Below, piece by piece: positions 42,959-52,428 of a DNA stretch of 64,000 nt; position 1 is the first letter of the stretch, and the number at the start of each line of letters is the position of its first letter. Made by a program: the position numbers and the translations under genes. The notes under the pieces are model-generated. The model saw only the letters and a list, made by a program, of their open reading frames with translations, ran no database searches and had not been told where the DNA came from. Source of the DNA: Rothia mucilaginosa (GTDB lineage: Bacteria; Actinomycetota; Actinomycetes; Actinomycetales; Micrococcaceae); the NCBI RefSeq assembly GCF_901875305.1, contig NZ_CABFLY010000002.1, positions 372,001 to 436,000 of the forward strand, given 5' to 3'.

Positions 42959-44167
42959 TTATTTACTTTCAGTGTAAATAGACTCGAGGATAGGTAGAGG
43001 CGAGTCGTCATCCAGGACCGGAAGCAACGGAATCCGGGCGCGCGGGTCAGTACTCCACGAAGCAACGCGCGAATCCGGAGCCTGCACCATTAGCGCCTCC
43101 ACACGCCAACGCGTCACGAAAGCCGGGGTATCCGGCGCCAACTGGCCCATAAACGGGTTCTCCTCATGCGCCAGACGGTACACGCCGCGAGTCAACGCCG
43201 CGAACGCGCTACGCGCAGACACGCCGTGCTCATCATTCACCAGCGCGCGCACCAGGGCCCACGCGCCCGGCGCAAACAGCTGAGTATCGGAACCCAACGC
43301 AATCGAGGTGCCCGCAGCATTCGCACGGCGCGCAACCGAAGCCACTGACTCGCGGCCCTCTCCCCCGGCGGCCAGCGTAGCCAGCGCCTGCACGGCCTCA
43401 TCGGCCTTGTCAGACTCCGGCTCGCACACGCTCAAACCCAGATGCACGCGGCCCTCGGCAAGCTTCTGCAACCACTCATCGCTGATGGGATCCTGGGCCG
43501 TGCTGTATGCCGCATCCAGGCGAATCGGAAGCCACGGGCGCTCCCCGCGAATCGACAGGGCGACCTCAGCGGCGGCGGCAAAACCTTCGGAAGCATCAAT
43601 CGACAGGACCAGCGCGGCGTCCTCAGCCACCTGGGCGTATCGCTCGGCCAGCCCCGCGGGAACGTGGATGCCCGTCAGCGACAGACCCGGCAACGCGCGC
43701 GGGCCCTCGGTCAGCGGACGCAACGCCTTAATCGCGCTCACCAGCTCCTCAAGGTCGACGCCCGTCCGCCCACGGCCCTCAACCCGCGGGCCCGAAGCAT
43801 CAAGAATCAGGCGGATATCCGCCGGACCGTGCTCCTCAATGTTGTGACGCAGGGCCGACACCAGATCCGCAGCATCATCCATAGAAGCCAGCAGAGTGTG
43901 AGTGTGATAACCCACGGCACGGTAGATATCCAAGTACTCGAGAATCTCGACAGGCTCCTTACCGCCCACCGGCGCTAGGGCGCGAGCAAAAGCGGGCGTC
44001 AGCAGGGCACCCTCGAGCTCCACCACCTCGGTGGACTCATCGGCAATCGAATGAGCACCCGCATCAGAACCAACCCAGCGAACGACACCGTCCTCCGTCA
44101 AAAGGGCTGTGGCATAGGGGTCGACAGGGCTGTACACGCTACCGTCCACAAAAATACGGGTGGCCAT
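42959..44167 (-). CDS. Degenerate amidohydrolase-family protein
   Basis: The 402-residue protein has the general layout of amidohydrolases: N-terminal beta sandwich (RIFVDGSVYSPVDPYATALLTEDG), TIM-barrel region, late SIALGSDTQLFAPG and C-terminal LTRGVYRLAHEE. However, the metal-binding HxH after the PAF motif is missing (TPAFARALAPVGG, where relatives have PAFVDxHxH). It is probably not a metal-dependent hydrolase any more. The start is ATG 44167 behind AAAGGA. It stands between helY and ppm1. Confidence 0.65.
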   Translation of the reverse strand: MATRIFVDGSVYSPVDPYATALLTEDGVVRWVGSDAGAHSIADESTEVVELEGALLTPAFARALAPVGGKEPVEILEYLDIYRAVGYHTHTLLASMDDAADLVSALRHNIEEHGPADIRLILDASGPRVEGRGRTGVDLEELVSAIKALRPLTEGPRALPGLSLTGIHVPAGLAERYAQVAEDAALVLSIDASEGFAAAAEVALSIRGERPWLPIRLDAAYSTAQDPISDEWLQKLAEGRVHLGLSVCEPESDKADEAVQALATLAAGGEGRESVASVARRANAAGTSIALGSDTQLFAPGAWALVRALVNDEHGVSARSAFAALTRGVYRLAHEENPFMGQLAPDTPAFVTRWRVEALMVQAPDSRVASWSTDPRARIPLLPVLDDDSPLPILESIYTESK

Positions 44168-44270
44168 CGTTAATCCTTTCGCCATTGTGGTGCACCGAAA
44201 GTGCACACTACAGCGGACGCCTCAATTGTGCCCGCACAGCTCACCTGAGCATCTTCTTTGAGTATAGAAG

Positions 44271-44340
44271 TACCCCCGCAACTGCGGTAGTTCGTGCGCC
44301 CTTAGATGATGCAGAAAGAGACGCAGTAGCGGGGGTAAAC
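44271..44340 (-). terminator. Possible terminator of helY
   Basis: TACCCCCGC-CTGCG pairs with CGCAG-GCGGGGGTA around a 37-base loop, about 50 bases after the helicase stop. It lacks a T run. Confidence 0.4.
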
Positions 44341-44386
44341 TCCACGCTGGAAGGCCACAAGATAGAGCGCCGACAGGTAAGGTAGG

Positions 44387-47300
44387 CTAGACGTCCAGAG
44401 CCACAACGCCGCGGCGCACCGCCTCGATGGCCTCCTCACAGCGAGCGCGGATGACCGGGTCCAGTGAGCGGATGTGCGCGATTTGGTCTAGGGCGTCCAG
44501 TACCTGCTTGGCCCAGCGTACGAAGTCGCCGGCGGCGAGGCCGGTGTCTTCGATTGCTTTTGCGAGGTGGGCGCCGTTTGCCCAGGCGTACATGGGTTCG
44601 ACCAGGCCGAAGTCACAGGCGGGGGTCAGGTCAACCTTGAATTGCTCTTCTAAAGCGTTGAGGTCGGCGAGGCGCTGCGTGATGGTGGCGATGGGTGCAC
44701 GCAGGGACGGGTGCGGGTAGTGTGCCAGGTATTCTACCGCGTCGCGTTTGCCCTGGTAGGTTAGCGCGGCGACGGTTGCCGCAATGGCGGCGGGCTCCAG
44801 TCCGTCGAGGAAGTGCGCGTCCAGGCACAGGGCGGTCAGTAGGTCGCGTTCGCCGTAGATGCGGCGTAGGGCCTGGCCGTCGGTGGTTAGCGATAGTTCG
44901 TTGTCTTCGGTGCGTTCGACGTAGCCGTAGCTTTCCAGCAGGCGTGCGATGCGGTTGAAGACCTGCGCGATTGTGTTGGTGCGGCGGGCAATCTGACGGC
45001 GCAACCCTTCGGTCTCAGAGTTGAGCTTCTGCCAGCGCTCGGCCCAACGCATGTGGTTCGCGCGGTCCGAGCAACCGTGGCACGGGTGGTTACGTAGCTG
45101 AGCTTGCAGAGCCTCCAGCTGCGCGTCAATGCTGTTCTGGCGTGCCGGGATGTTCTGCTGTGCGAGCGCGCGGGGGGCGCGGCCGTCGTAGAGTGCCTGG
45201 CGCATGCGGCTTGCGGTGTCGCGGCGTTCCTTGGGGGTTTTGAGGCTCAGTCGCTTGGGGATTTTGATGCGGGAGACCGGTTCGATGGCGCCTTCGAAAT
45301 CGCGGGTTGAGGCGGTGCGCTGGTGCGCGTCCTCGGTGACGATGCCGATGCGCGGGTCGGCGTGCGAATCGGAGCGGGTGATGACGACTGCGTAGCCGCG
45401 GGAGCGGCCGTGCGGAATGTAGATGATGTCGCCGGGCAACAGCTGTTGGATGCTGTGGTGTGCCTGCGCGCGGGCGTGGCGTTCGTTGCTCTTGGACGCC
45501 TCCTTTTCTAGTTCGGCGATGTGGCGGCTGAGCTGTACGTATTCGGTGAAGTCGCCCAGGTGGCAGGCCATTGCTTCGCGGTAGCCTTCTAGGGCGTTCT
45601 CGTTTTTGCGTACGCGGGAGGCGACGCCCACGACCGACTTGTCGGCCTGGAACTGTGCGAAAGAGGATTCCAGGATTTTGCGGGTGCGTTCGGCGCCGTA
45701 GGAGGCAATCAGGTTTGCCGCCATGTTGTAGGTGGGGCGGAATGAGGAGTTCAGCGGGTAGGTGCGGGTGGAGGCGAGGGTTGCCACGTGTTCTGGGGAG
45801 AGCCCGGGGCGCCACATGACGACCGTGTGGCCTTCGATGTCGATGCCTCGGCGGCCGGCGCGTCCGGTCAGCTGGGTGTATTCGCCGGGGGTGATGTCTA
45901 CGTGGGATTCGCCGTTGTATTTGGTGAGCTTTTCCAGGATGACGGTGCGTGCGGGCATGTTGATGCCCAGCGCGAGGGTTTCGGTGGCGAAGACGAGCTT
46001 GATCAGGCCCTGCGCGAAGAGGGTTTCCACAACCTCCTTGAACAGGGGCAGTAGGCCGGCGTGGTGTGCTGCGATGCCGCGTACCAGGCCGTCGCGCCAT
46101 TCGTAGTAGCCGAGGGTGTTTAGGTCGCGGGTGTCCAGGTGAGCGGTTGCTTCCGCGATGTAGGCGCGGATGGTTTGCTGCTGTTCGGGGGTGGTCAGTG
46201 TGATGTCGGCGGATACGCAGTGGCTGACCGCGCCGTCGCAACCGGCGCGGGAGAAGATAAAGCAAATAGCGGGCAGTAGGCCCTGCTTGTCGAGGGCGCG
46301 CACCATTTCGGGGCGGGTGATGCGCTGGGGGCGTAGCGAGGCCTGCTCGCCGCGCTCGCCGTCTGAATAGCGGCGGGAATGATTCGAACGGCCGCGCTCG
46401 CCGCTGCTGAACGTCTCATTCAGCCAGCCTTCACGGCGGTGACGGAAACGTTCACGCTTGCCGCCGTAGCGTCCACGGCTCGGTGCGGAACGGAAGCCGG
46501 GGCGTAGTGCCTTCAGCTGCGGGTTCAGGCGCAGACCGGCAAGCAGAGGGTTAGTATCTGCCTCTACGGTTGCGCCGCGCTGCTTAGCTTTCTGTGCTTT
46601 CTTTGCTTGCTTGCGGGAGAGTTTCTCCTCCGGCTCCTGGGCGTGGTTCTTGCCGTTTGCGGAGTTGTCCTCGGGTACGAACAGGTCTACCACGCGGTGG
46701 CCGACCATCATGTGCTGCCACAGGGGCACCGGACGGTGCTCGGAGACAATAACGTCCGTGCCGCCGCGCACCGTATCCAGCCACGCGCCGAACTCCTCAA
46801 CGTTCGACACCGTTGCCGACAGGGAGATGACGTTCACGTGCTCGGGAAGGTGAATAATCGCCTCTTCCCACACCGCGCCACGGAAACGGTCTGCGAGGTA
46901 GTGTACCTCATCCATGACCACGTAGCCCAGACCGGTCAGCGTGGTCGAGTTGGCGTAGAGCATGTTGCGTAGCACCTCGGTGGTCATCACGACCACGGGT
47001 GCTTCCGTGTTGATGCTCGTATCGCCGGTCAGCAGACCCACGTAATCCTCGCCGTACGCGCGTACAAAGTCGTGGTACTTCTGGTTGCTCAGGGCCTTAA
47101 TGGGGGTCGTGTAGAACGCCTTCATGCCGCGGCGTAGCGCCAGGTAGATGCCGAACTCGCCCACGATGGTTTTGCCCGCGCCCGTGGGGGCCGCCACGAG
47201 CACGGAGCGGTCCGCCTCCACCGCAGCACACGCCTGACGCTGGAAATCATCCAGCGGAAAGTCTAGGGATGCTTCAAAAGTTCCGAGCGCGGTCTTTGCG

Positions 47301-47407
47301 TAGGCGGTGCGCTCTCGGGACGCGGCATACGCGGCGGCGTAGTCGGTGCCGGTCTGCTCATCGGAGGGGTTTGCGTCAGATGCGTGCTGTGCGTGGTGCT
47401 TAGTCAT
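44387..47407 (-). CDS. helY: Ski2/Mtr4-like RNA helicase HelY
   Basis: The 1006-residue DExH-box helicase has Walker A APTGAGKT (73-80) and the DEVH box (166-169). SLSATVSN (motif III) and the C-terminal RecA domain motif TGRAGRRGID also fit. A basic, disordered insert (about residues 255-360, with RRRYGGK-like runs) separates the helicase domains. The long C-terminal part matches DSHCT-type helical domains. Homologues next to tatC are standard in actinobacteria, probably for RNA processing. Codon habit differs between the N-terminal and C-terminal halves. Confidence 0.92.
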   Translation of the reverse strand: MTKHHAQHASDANPSDEQTGTDYAAAYAASRERTAYAKTALGTFEASLDFPLDDFQRQACAAVEADRSVLVAAPTGAGKTIVGEFGIYLALRRGMKAFYTTPIKALSNQKYHDFVRAYGEDYVGLLTGDTSINTEAPVVVMTTEVLRNMLYANSTTLTGLGYVVMDEVHYLADRFRGAVWEEAIIHLPEHVNVISLSATVSNVEEFGAWLDTVRGGTDVIVSEHRPVPLWQHMMVGHRVVDLFVPEDNSANGKNHAQEPEEKLSRKQAKKAQKAKQRGATVEADTNPLLAGLRLNPQLKALRPGFRSAPSRGRYGGKRERFRHRREGWLNETFSSGERGRSNHSRRYSDGERGEQASLRPQRITRPEMVRALDKQGLLPAICFIFSRAGCDGAVSHCVSADITLTTPEQQQTIRAYIAEATAHLDTRDLNTLGYYEWRDGLVRGIAAHHAGLLPLFKEVVETLFAQGLIKLVFATETLALGINMPARTVILEKLTKYNGESHVDITPGEYTQLTGRAGRRGIDIEGHTVVMWRPGLSPEHVATLASTRTYPLNSSFRPTYNMAANLIASYGAERTRKILESSFAQFQADKSVVGVASRVRKNENALEGYREAMACHLGDFTEYVQLSRHIAELEKEASKSNERHARAQAHHSIQQLLPGDIIYIPHGRSRGYAVVITRSDSHADPRIGIVTEDAHQRTASTRDFEGAIEPVSRIKIPKRLSLKTPKERRDTASRMRQALYDGRAPRALAQQNIPARQNSIDAQLEALQAQLRNHPCHGCSDRANHMRWAERWQKLNSETEGLRRQIARRTNTIAQVFNRIARLLESYGYVERTEDNELSLTTDGQALRRIYGERDLLTALCLDAHFLDGLEPAAIAATVAALTYQGKRDAVEYLAHYPHPSLRAPIATITQRLADLNALEEQFKVDLTPACDFGLVEPMYAWANGAHLAKAIEDTGLAAGDFVRWAKQVLDALDQIAHIRSLDPVIRARCEEAIEAVRRGVVALDV

Positions 47408-47612
47408 GGTACATCCAGTGTAGCGGCTGGCCTGCCGGCACTCGGCCCGAAGCGGCGGCTACCGGCCGATATCAGGTACGGGCGAACACATAGGTGAAAA
47501 CACGGGTTGCACGCGGCGGCTCGAGCCCGGCCGCGAGCGCATCCGGCGCGTCTTCTGGGCTTTGGGGTCTCGGGCTTTGGGATCTTCCGGCCGGTGCGTG
47601 CTGGCGGGTATG

Positions 47613-47656
47613 CGAAAGGGCGGGGCGCAGAAATGAATCTGTGCCCCGCCCTTTCG
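47613..47656 (-). terminator. Terminator of tatC
   Basis: The 18-bp stem CGAAAGGGCGGGGC(G/A)CAG with its complement encloses an 8-base loop, 37 bases after the tatC stop. Confidence 0.75.
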
Positions 47657-47692
47657 GTGAGTACCCGTGAGGTGGTGTTCCGTCAGGAACGT

Positions 47693-48574
47693 TTAGGAGG
47701 TTTTTTCTTCGTCGAAGTAGCCCATCTTGGCAAGGTCTTCGGCGCTGGTTGCGGTGTTCAGGGTTGCTTCGTCTGCGCCCTGCGCCAGCTTGGCGAGCTT
47801 GCGGTCGCGGCGCTTGTCGTTGAACATGCAGATGAGAATTGCCGCGAAGAAGAAGATGAGTAGCGGCGCCATGAGCACGAACATCATCATGATGTCGCTA
47901 CCGGGTGCGGTCAGTGCCGCGATGACTGCGACGAGGACGACGACCCAGCGCCAGGACTTCAGGATGGTCTTGCCTCGAATCAGGCCGAGCATGTTGATGC
48001 CGACGAGAATCACGGGGATGATGAAGGCGCAGGAGAAGGTGACAACGAACTTCAGGATGAAGGAGATGTACACGCCGGCGTCAATGTAGTTACTTTCGTG
48101 GACGGGGGTGAACTTCAGCAGTGCGTAGACGACGCCGGGGAGGGTGAAGTAGGAGATTGCGACACCGCAGGCGAATGCGAAGATGGCTGCGGTGAGGAAG
48201 CCTGCGAGGTACTTCTTCTCTTTGGTGTGCAGTGCCGGTAGCAGGAATCGTAGCGCCTGGTACAGCCAGACGGGCGATGCGATGACCAGGCCGATGTACA
48301 TGCCGACCTTGAGTAGCTGGTCAAAAGGAGACGCAACGGAACCGTAGTTCAGGTTGGCGTTGCGGCCGGTTTCTGCATTGATATGCTGCAAGGGCGCGGA
48401 GATCATTTCGATGAAGGGCTGGTAGAGGAAGACCGTGCCGATAATGGCTGCGATGATGGTCGCGATGGCTGCTTTGATGAAGCGGTCGCGAAATTCGCGT
48501 AGGTGTTCCTTGAGCTCCATGCGCGCTTCAGGGTTGAGTTTGCGGTTGCGCACGTCCTGGTCGGGTGTTGCCAC
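47693..48574 (-). CDS. tatC: Sec-independent translocase subunit TatC
   Basis: The 293-residue integral membrane protein recognises twin-arginine signal peptides. Six hydrophobic segments follow the N-terminal ELKEHLREFRDRFIKA, a TatC hallmark. The fifth and sixth segments end in a charged cytoplasmic tail. The start is GTG behind AGAGGA. It lies downstream of tatA, with a terminator-like hairpin between them. Confidence 0.95.
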   Translation of the reverse strand: MATPDQDVRNRKLNPEARMELKEHLREFRDRFIKAAIATIIAAIIGTVFLYQPFIEMISAPLQHINAETGRNANLNYGSVASPFDQLLKVGMYIGLVIASPVWLYQALRFLLPALHTKEKKYLAGFLTAAIFAFACGVAISYFTLPGVVYALLKFTPVHESNYIDAGVYISFILKFVVTFSCAFIIPVILVGINMLGLIRGKTILKSWRWVVVLVAVIAALTAPGSDIMMMFVLMAPLLIFFFAAILICMFNDKRRDRKLAKLAQGADEATLNTATSAEDLAKMGYFDEEKTS

Positions 48575-48634
48575 GGGGTGTCCTCTGGGTGTCTGTGCCT
48601 ACGGTGGGCTGAGGGGGTTTGGGGGTGGTGCCGC

Positions 48635-48668
48635 AAAACCCGTGCCGGCCGGTGGGCGGGCACGGGTT
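48635..48668 (-). terminator. Terminator or attenuator between tatA and tatC
   Basis: On the minus strand the 10-bp stem AACCCGTGCC / GGCACGGGTT is followed by TTTTG. It could lower tatC relative to tatA, which is needed in larger amounts. Confidence 0.75.
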
Positions 48669-48695
48669 CGGGGCGTGGTGTGTTGAGACCGTTGG

Positions 48696-48947
48696 TTACT
48701 TGGTTTCGGTCTTGCCGTTGTCTACGACCTCGCCGGTAACGACCTCTTCACCGTTCTCTGCCTTGGTGGCGTCCTTCTTGGGGTCGCTCTTAGCGTCGTT
48801 CTTGAGGCCTTCGACCTCGGTCTTGAAGATGCGCATGGACTGGCCGAGGCTACGTGCCATGCCGGGGAGCTTGGGGGCGCCGAAGAGCAGGACGACGAGG
48901 AGGATGACGACGATGATGGTTGCCGGGTGGCTGAAAATCTGGCCCAT
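48696..48947 (-). CDS. tatA: Sec-independent translocase subunit TatA
   Basis: The 83-residue pore-forming subunit has a short N-terminal membrane helix (HPATIIVVILLVVLLFG) and a hinge (APKLPGMARSLGQS). An amphipathic helix and a charged tail follow. The ribosome-binding site AGAAAGG precedes ATG. It follows the small membrane protein by 15 bases. Confidence 0.95.
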   Translation of the reverse strand: MGQIFSHPATIIVVILLVVLLFGAPKLPGMARSLGQSMRIFKTEVEGLKNDAKSDPKKDATKAENGEEVVTGEVVDNGKTETK

Positions 48948-48962
48948 GATGTGCCTTTCTGG

Positions 48963-49301
48963 TTAGAGCAGGTCTCCGATGTTTTGAGGTTGGCCGAGTC
49001 GATCTCGTCGGGAGACCCGTCGCTTGATCCGCTCAGACCTGCGTTCCTGTTTGCCTTGTTCGTAGTTATTGTATGCCTCAGTGATGGGTGTGAATACCCC
49101 GAGGGTGGTGTCTCGCGGGAGTTTTCGAGTGGCGTTTGCTTGCGCGGTGTCGAATTGTCCCTCGATTGACTCGACCCAGGTGACGGTTTCGTCGAGTAGC
49201 GTGAAACCGCGAGTGAGTGCTTTGTAGGTGAACCATGCCAAGTAGAGGAGCGAGCAGATGATGAGCGCGCCCCATAGCAAAATCCAGAACCACCAAGACA
49301 T
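48963..49301 (-). CDS. Small single-span membrane protein upstream of tatA
   Basis: The 112-residue protein has one N-terminal membrane helix (WWFWILLWGALIICSLLYLAW) and a charged cytoplasmic domain rich in Arg/Glu. It lacks the Glu-Gly hinge of TatB/TatA, so I do not call it TatB, though its location next to tatA is suggestive. A consensus -10 TATAAT (49309-49314) ends seven bases before ATG 49301, so the mRNA is probably leaderless. Confidence 0.7.
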   Translation of the reverse strand: MSWWFWILLWGALIICSLLYLAWFTYKALTRGFTLLDETVTWVESIEGQFDTAQANATRKLPRDTTLGVFTPITEAYNNYEQGKQERRSERIKRRVSRRDRLGQPQNIGDLL

Positions 49302-49308
49302 GGGCACC

Positions 49309-49314
49309 ATTATA
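49309..49314 (-). promoter_or_regulatory. -10 TATAAT of a leaderless transcript
   Basis: The consensus hexamer TATAAT, read on the minus strand, is seven bases from ATG 49301. The transcription start would fall at the start codon. The -35 region is weak. Confidence 0.6.
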
Positions 49315-49394
49315 CAAGTTTTGAGATGCTGTTTTGGTGGGGTGCTGGTGTGTTCTGGGGGTTTTGACGGTGTTTTTGCGGATGGGTGTAGGGT

Positions 49395-51716
49395 CTAGTT
49401 TTCTCTGGGCGAAGTGGGGTTGGCGTTGGCGAGGGCGGTGAGGTGGTTGAGGAGGGTGGCGCGAAGGTGCGCGGGTCCGGTGATTTCGAGGGATCCGCGG
49501 TGCGCGATGACGGTGTCGATGATGTTCTTATCGCCAGCCCCAGCGATATTGCGGTAGTGCAGGCGGACGTGGGTGGTTTTACTACCTTCTCGGGCGTGGT
49601 CTACGCTACGGCGCTTGTAGGTTGCGGTGAGGGTTTCGAGGGGTTCCCCATTGGGGGTGTGGTCGGTGGGGTGGATGCGCAGCTCAACGGAGGGGTTGGT
49701 GGTGGTTTTGTGCTGCTTGGCATGCCAGTCGTTGACGGTGGCGTTGTGGTCGGGACCGATGTAGTGGGGCTGCGCGGAATCTGCGGGTGCATAGTTGCTG
49801 ATGCGGGTGAGACGGAAGTTGCGCCAGAAGACGGGGTCGGCGGGCAGGGGGCATTCCGCGAGGGTGCTCTCCCCCGCCGCACGGGTTGATTCAGGCGCAG
49901 TGATGTCTGCGGTGTTGCTCGTCCCTTCGGCTACAGCCTCTGCGGCGAGGTGGCGTGCCTCGCTGGTGCGACACCACGCGTGCAGGTAGAGGCGGTCGCG
50001 GTGCAGGATGAGGGCCACGGGGTCGATGAGCCGCTCCGCCGGGTGGGTGCTATTGCCGTAGTTGATGGTGAGGGCGCATCCGCTGGCGAGGGCGGCGCGC
50101 GCCTCCGCCAGCTGCGGGTCTTCGGGGGCGAAGAGCAGGTGCTGCGTGTACTCGGCGGTGCGGGGGTAGGCCTCGGCGAGCGCGGCGAGAATCGCGGCCG
50201 GCCGCGGGTCTGCGGGGTACATGAGGTCGGCGGCGGAGAGAGTGAAAACGAGGATGGCCAGCTCAGTGTCGGTGAGGCGGGCGTAGTTGAGCAGGGTGAG
50301 GGGCGTGCCGCCCTCACCAATGGTGGGGAGCAGGTTGGTACGGACTGGGGTGGACGCGTCGGGGTTTTTGGCGTCGGAGTGGAAGGGAACGTCGTCGAAT
50401 TCTTCGTAGATGGCGTTAATAATTTTGTCGATTTTGGTGGGGTTGCCGTTGTCGACGCGGTAGAGGGGGTTGAGCTTGTTGAGGGGCATGGGCTCTTCGC
50501 CGTGTGCGGCGGCCCAGCGGTCGGCGCGGTGTATCGCGAGGATGAGGTCGTCGAGCGCGTCGAGGGCATCGTTGCGGGAGCGTCCGGCGGTGGTGACCCA
50601 GCGGGTGGGGTTGTGGGGCTCTCCGGAGTGGAGGGTGATGAGGGTGCGCAGGAGCTCCTGCTGGGCGGCGTGGCTATCTTGCTGACGGCCGGTGACGGAC
50701 TTGCCGGTTTCAGGGTGAGCAGTGGTGGGGCGATGCGGCTGAATAAGCCAGCCGGCGCAGGTGGCGTCGATGGCGCTGTCGACGGTGCCGTAGGAGAGCA
50801 CGGCGAAGGGTTCGGCGGATTCGCCGGTGGCGGGGTTGGGGTCGGTGACGTAGAGGGTTTCCTCGTAGCCTTGGATGTCCGCGAGACGGGTGCGGGCGTT
50901 GTAGGTCGGGTTGATGGGTGCGGGGTCGGTGCTTGAGAGCACGTCGAGGCTTCGAATACGGTCAGTGCGGTAGGTGTAGGTCTTGCGCTCCTCGGGGGTT
51001 TTGTCGCCGAGGGGGAAGTGCGCGACGAGGTACCAGGAGCCGTAGCTGTAGATGAGGCCGGCGACGCTGACCTTCTCGTAGGTTCTGATGTCTCCACCGC
51101 CGCCCTGATAGGTGAAGTTGAGGGTCTTGCGCTGGGCGTAGGCGGTGAAGAGTTCGTAGAGGTGCGGGTCGTCGCTGAAGTGCAGGCGCTGGATGTGCTC
51201 ACGGTAGGCGTGCAGGTCGCGGGCGCGCTGCTTGACGGTTTTGATGAGGGGCGGCTGGTTGTCTCGTTTGGTCTCTTCGATTCGGGTGACCTTAGCTGCG
51301 GTGAGTGCCTCGTCGGTGAGGTGCTCGCTGGTGAGCGCAATCTTGCGCAGGATGCGGCAGGCCTCGTCCTGCAGTTCGGTGCCCTCCCAGCCACGCAACT
51401 CGGTGTTGAGGAGACGGAACTCTTCGGCGGTGGGATTCCAGGTCGCGGGCGCGCTCAGGGGTTCGAGGCGGTAGCGTCCGGAGTTGTCGGTAGTGAAGTG
51501 GGTGATGCGCGCGCCAGCATCGCGCAGGGTCTGCTTGGCGCGCTCGAAGGCGCGTTCCTGGGAGTCGTTGAGAGAGCCGTTAGCGTGGGGGGTGATGCCG
51601 AGCAGGGTGAGTAGTTCGGTTCGGCTGATGCCCTGTTCGCGGGTTGCGGCGTCGGGTGCCGCGGCGACGGTGGCGAGGCGGTTCAGGGTCATGAAAAGCT
51701 GAGCTGCGGTGGACAT
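49395..51716 (-). CDS. pafBC: Fused PafBC transcriptional activator of DNA damage response
   Basis: The 773-residue protein contains two similar halves, each with an N-terminal winged-helix part and a WYL domain. The first half has QLFMTLNRLATVAAAP, and ...FTYQGGGGDIRTYEKVSVAGLIY is its WYL core. The second half resembles PafC, with LNKLNPLYRVDNGNP and DPVALILHRDRLYLHAW. In mycobacteria PafB and PafC are separate; a fused form is known in Arthrobacter. It activates LexA-independent DNA damage genes. I chose ATG 51716: a -10 TATGAT lies six bases upstream, so the mRNA is probably leaderless. Confidence 0.88.
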   Translation of the reverse strand: MSTAAQLFMTLNRLATVAAAPDAATREQGISRTELLTLLGITPHANGSLNDSQERAFERAKQTLRDAGARITHFTTDNSGRYRLEPLSAPATWNPTAEEFRLLNTELRGWEGTELQDEACRILRKIALTSEHLTDEALTAAKVTRIEETKRDNQPPLIKTVKQRARDLHAYREHIQRLHFSDDPHLYELFTAYAQRKTLNFTYQGGGGDIRTYEKVSVAGLIYSYGSWYLVAHFPLGDKTPEERKTYTYRTDRIRSLDVLSSTDPAPINPTYNARTRLADIQGYEETLYVTDPNPATGESAEPFAVLSYGTVDSAIDATCAGWLIQPHRPTTAHPETGKSVTGRQQDSHAAQQELLRTLITLHSGEPHNPTRWVTTAGRSRNDALDALDDLILAIHRADRWAAAHGEEPMPLNKLNPLYRVDNGNPTKIDKIINAIYEEFDDVPFHSDAKNPDASTPVRTNLLPTIGEGGTPLTLLNYARLTDTELAILVFTLSAADLMYPADPRPAAILAALAEAYPRTAEYTQHLLFAPEDPQLAEARAALASGCALTINYGNSTHPAERLIDPVALILHRDRLYLHAWCRTSEARHLAAEAVAEGTSNTADITAPESTRAAGESTLAECPLPADPVFWRNFRLTRISNYAPADSAQPHYIGPDHNATVNDWHAKQHKTTTNPSVELRIHPTDHTPNGEPLETLTATYKRRSVDHAREGSKTTHVRLHYRNIAGAGDKNIIDTVIAHRGSLEITGPAHLRATLLNHLTALANANPTSPREN

Positions 51717-51722
51717 GGTTCC

Positions 51723-51728
51723 ATCATA
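51723..51728 (-). promoter_or_regulatory. -10 TATGAT of pafBC
   Basis: On the minus strand TATGAT-GGAACC-ATG places the likely transcription start at the start codon. Confidence 0.5.
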
Positions 51729-51835
51729 CCGTGTGTGTTCCGCGGCACTTACTGAGCGTGCGGGAGGGATACGGGAAGGTTGCGCCGACATCGAAAGCTC
51801 ACCCGGTACGCGCCATCAACACGCATCCCCGGTGC

Positions 51836-51880
51836 GCAAAAGCCCGGCGCCTCTCCCCCATCGGAGGAAAGGCGCCGGGC
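51836..51880 (-). terminator. Terminator of the small FKBP gene
   Basis: On the minus strand GCCCGGCGCCT / AGGCGCCGGGC is followed by TTTT. Confidence 0.88.
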
Positions 51881-51924
51881 CGGGCCGGACGGGTTCGGGC
51901 GAACCCGATGCCCGCATCCGGTGC

Positions 51925-52320
51925 TTAGCGAACGTCGAGCAGGTCCACCACGAAAATCAGGGACTCGCCGGGCTTAATAACCGAGCCCGCACCGCGGTCA
52001 CCGTAGGCCATGTCGGCGGGAATCTCCAGGCGACGACGGCCGCCAACCTTCATGCCGAGCAGACCCTCATCCCAGCCGCGGATAACCTGGCCAACGCCAA
52101 CCTGGAACGGCAGCGGCTCGCCGCGGTTCCAGGATGCGTCGAACTCCTCGCCGGTGGAGAAGGCCACGCCGACGTAGTGGGTGAGAACGCGGGAGCCGGG
52201 AACAACCTCAGCGCCGGTACCCTCAATCAGGTCGGTGATGACCAGCTCGGTGGGGGCGTCGCCCTCGGGGAAATCGATTTCGGGCTTTTCGCGGTCGAGC
52301 TTACGCTGGCCGAAAGACAT
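51925..52320 (-). CDS. FKBP-type peptidyl-prolyl isomerase
   Basis: The 131-residue cytoplasmic protein is a single FKBP domain: TELVITDLIEGTGAEV, THYVGVAFSTGEEFDASWNRGEP, GWDEGLLGMKVGGRRRLEIP, YGDRGAGSVIKPGESLIFVVDLL. It catalyses cis-trans proline isomerisation and may act as a chaperone. AAAGGAG precedes the ATG. It is next to a lipoprotein FKBP gene with which it may have arisen by duplication. Confidence 0.93.
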   Translation of the reverse strand: MSFGQRKLDREKPEIDFPEGDAPTELVITDLIEGTGAEVVPGSRVLTHYVGVAFSTGEEFDASWNRGEPLPFQVGVGQVIRGWDEGLLGMKVGGRRRLEIPADMAYGDRGAGSVIKPGESLIFVVDLLDVR

Positions 52321-52428
52321 GGTGGTCTCCTTTGATTGATTCGAGATGATTCGAAATAGTGGGTGCGCGCGCCGCCTAAACCGTATAAGCGGTGAGCGCG
52401 GTTAAAAACGTGGACGACGTCCTCGGGT

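Noticed and set aside
48963-49301. TatB
   Set aside because: It has one membrane helix next to tatA but lacks the hinge and amphipathic helix pattern of TatB.
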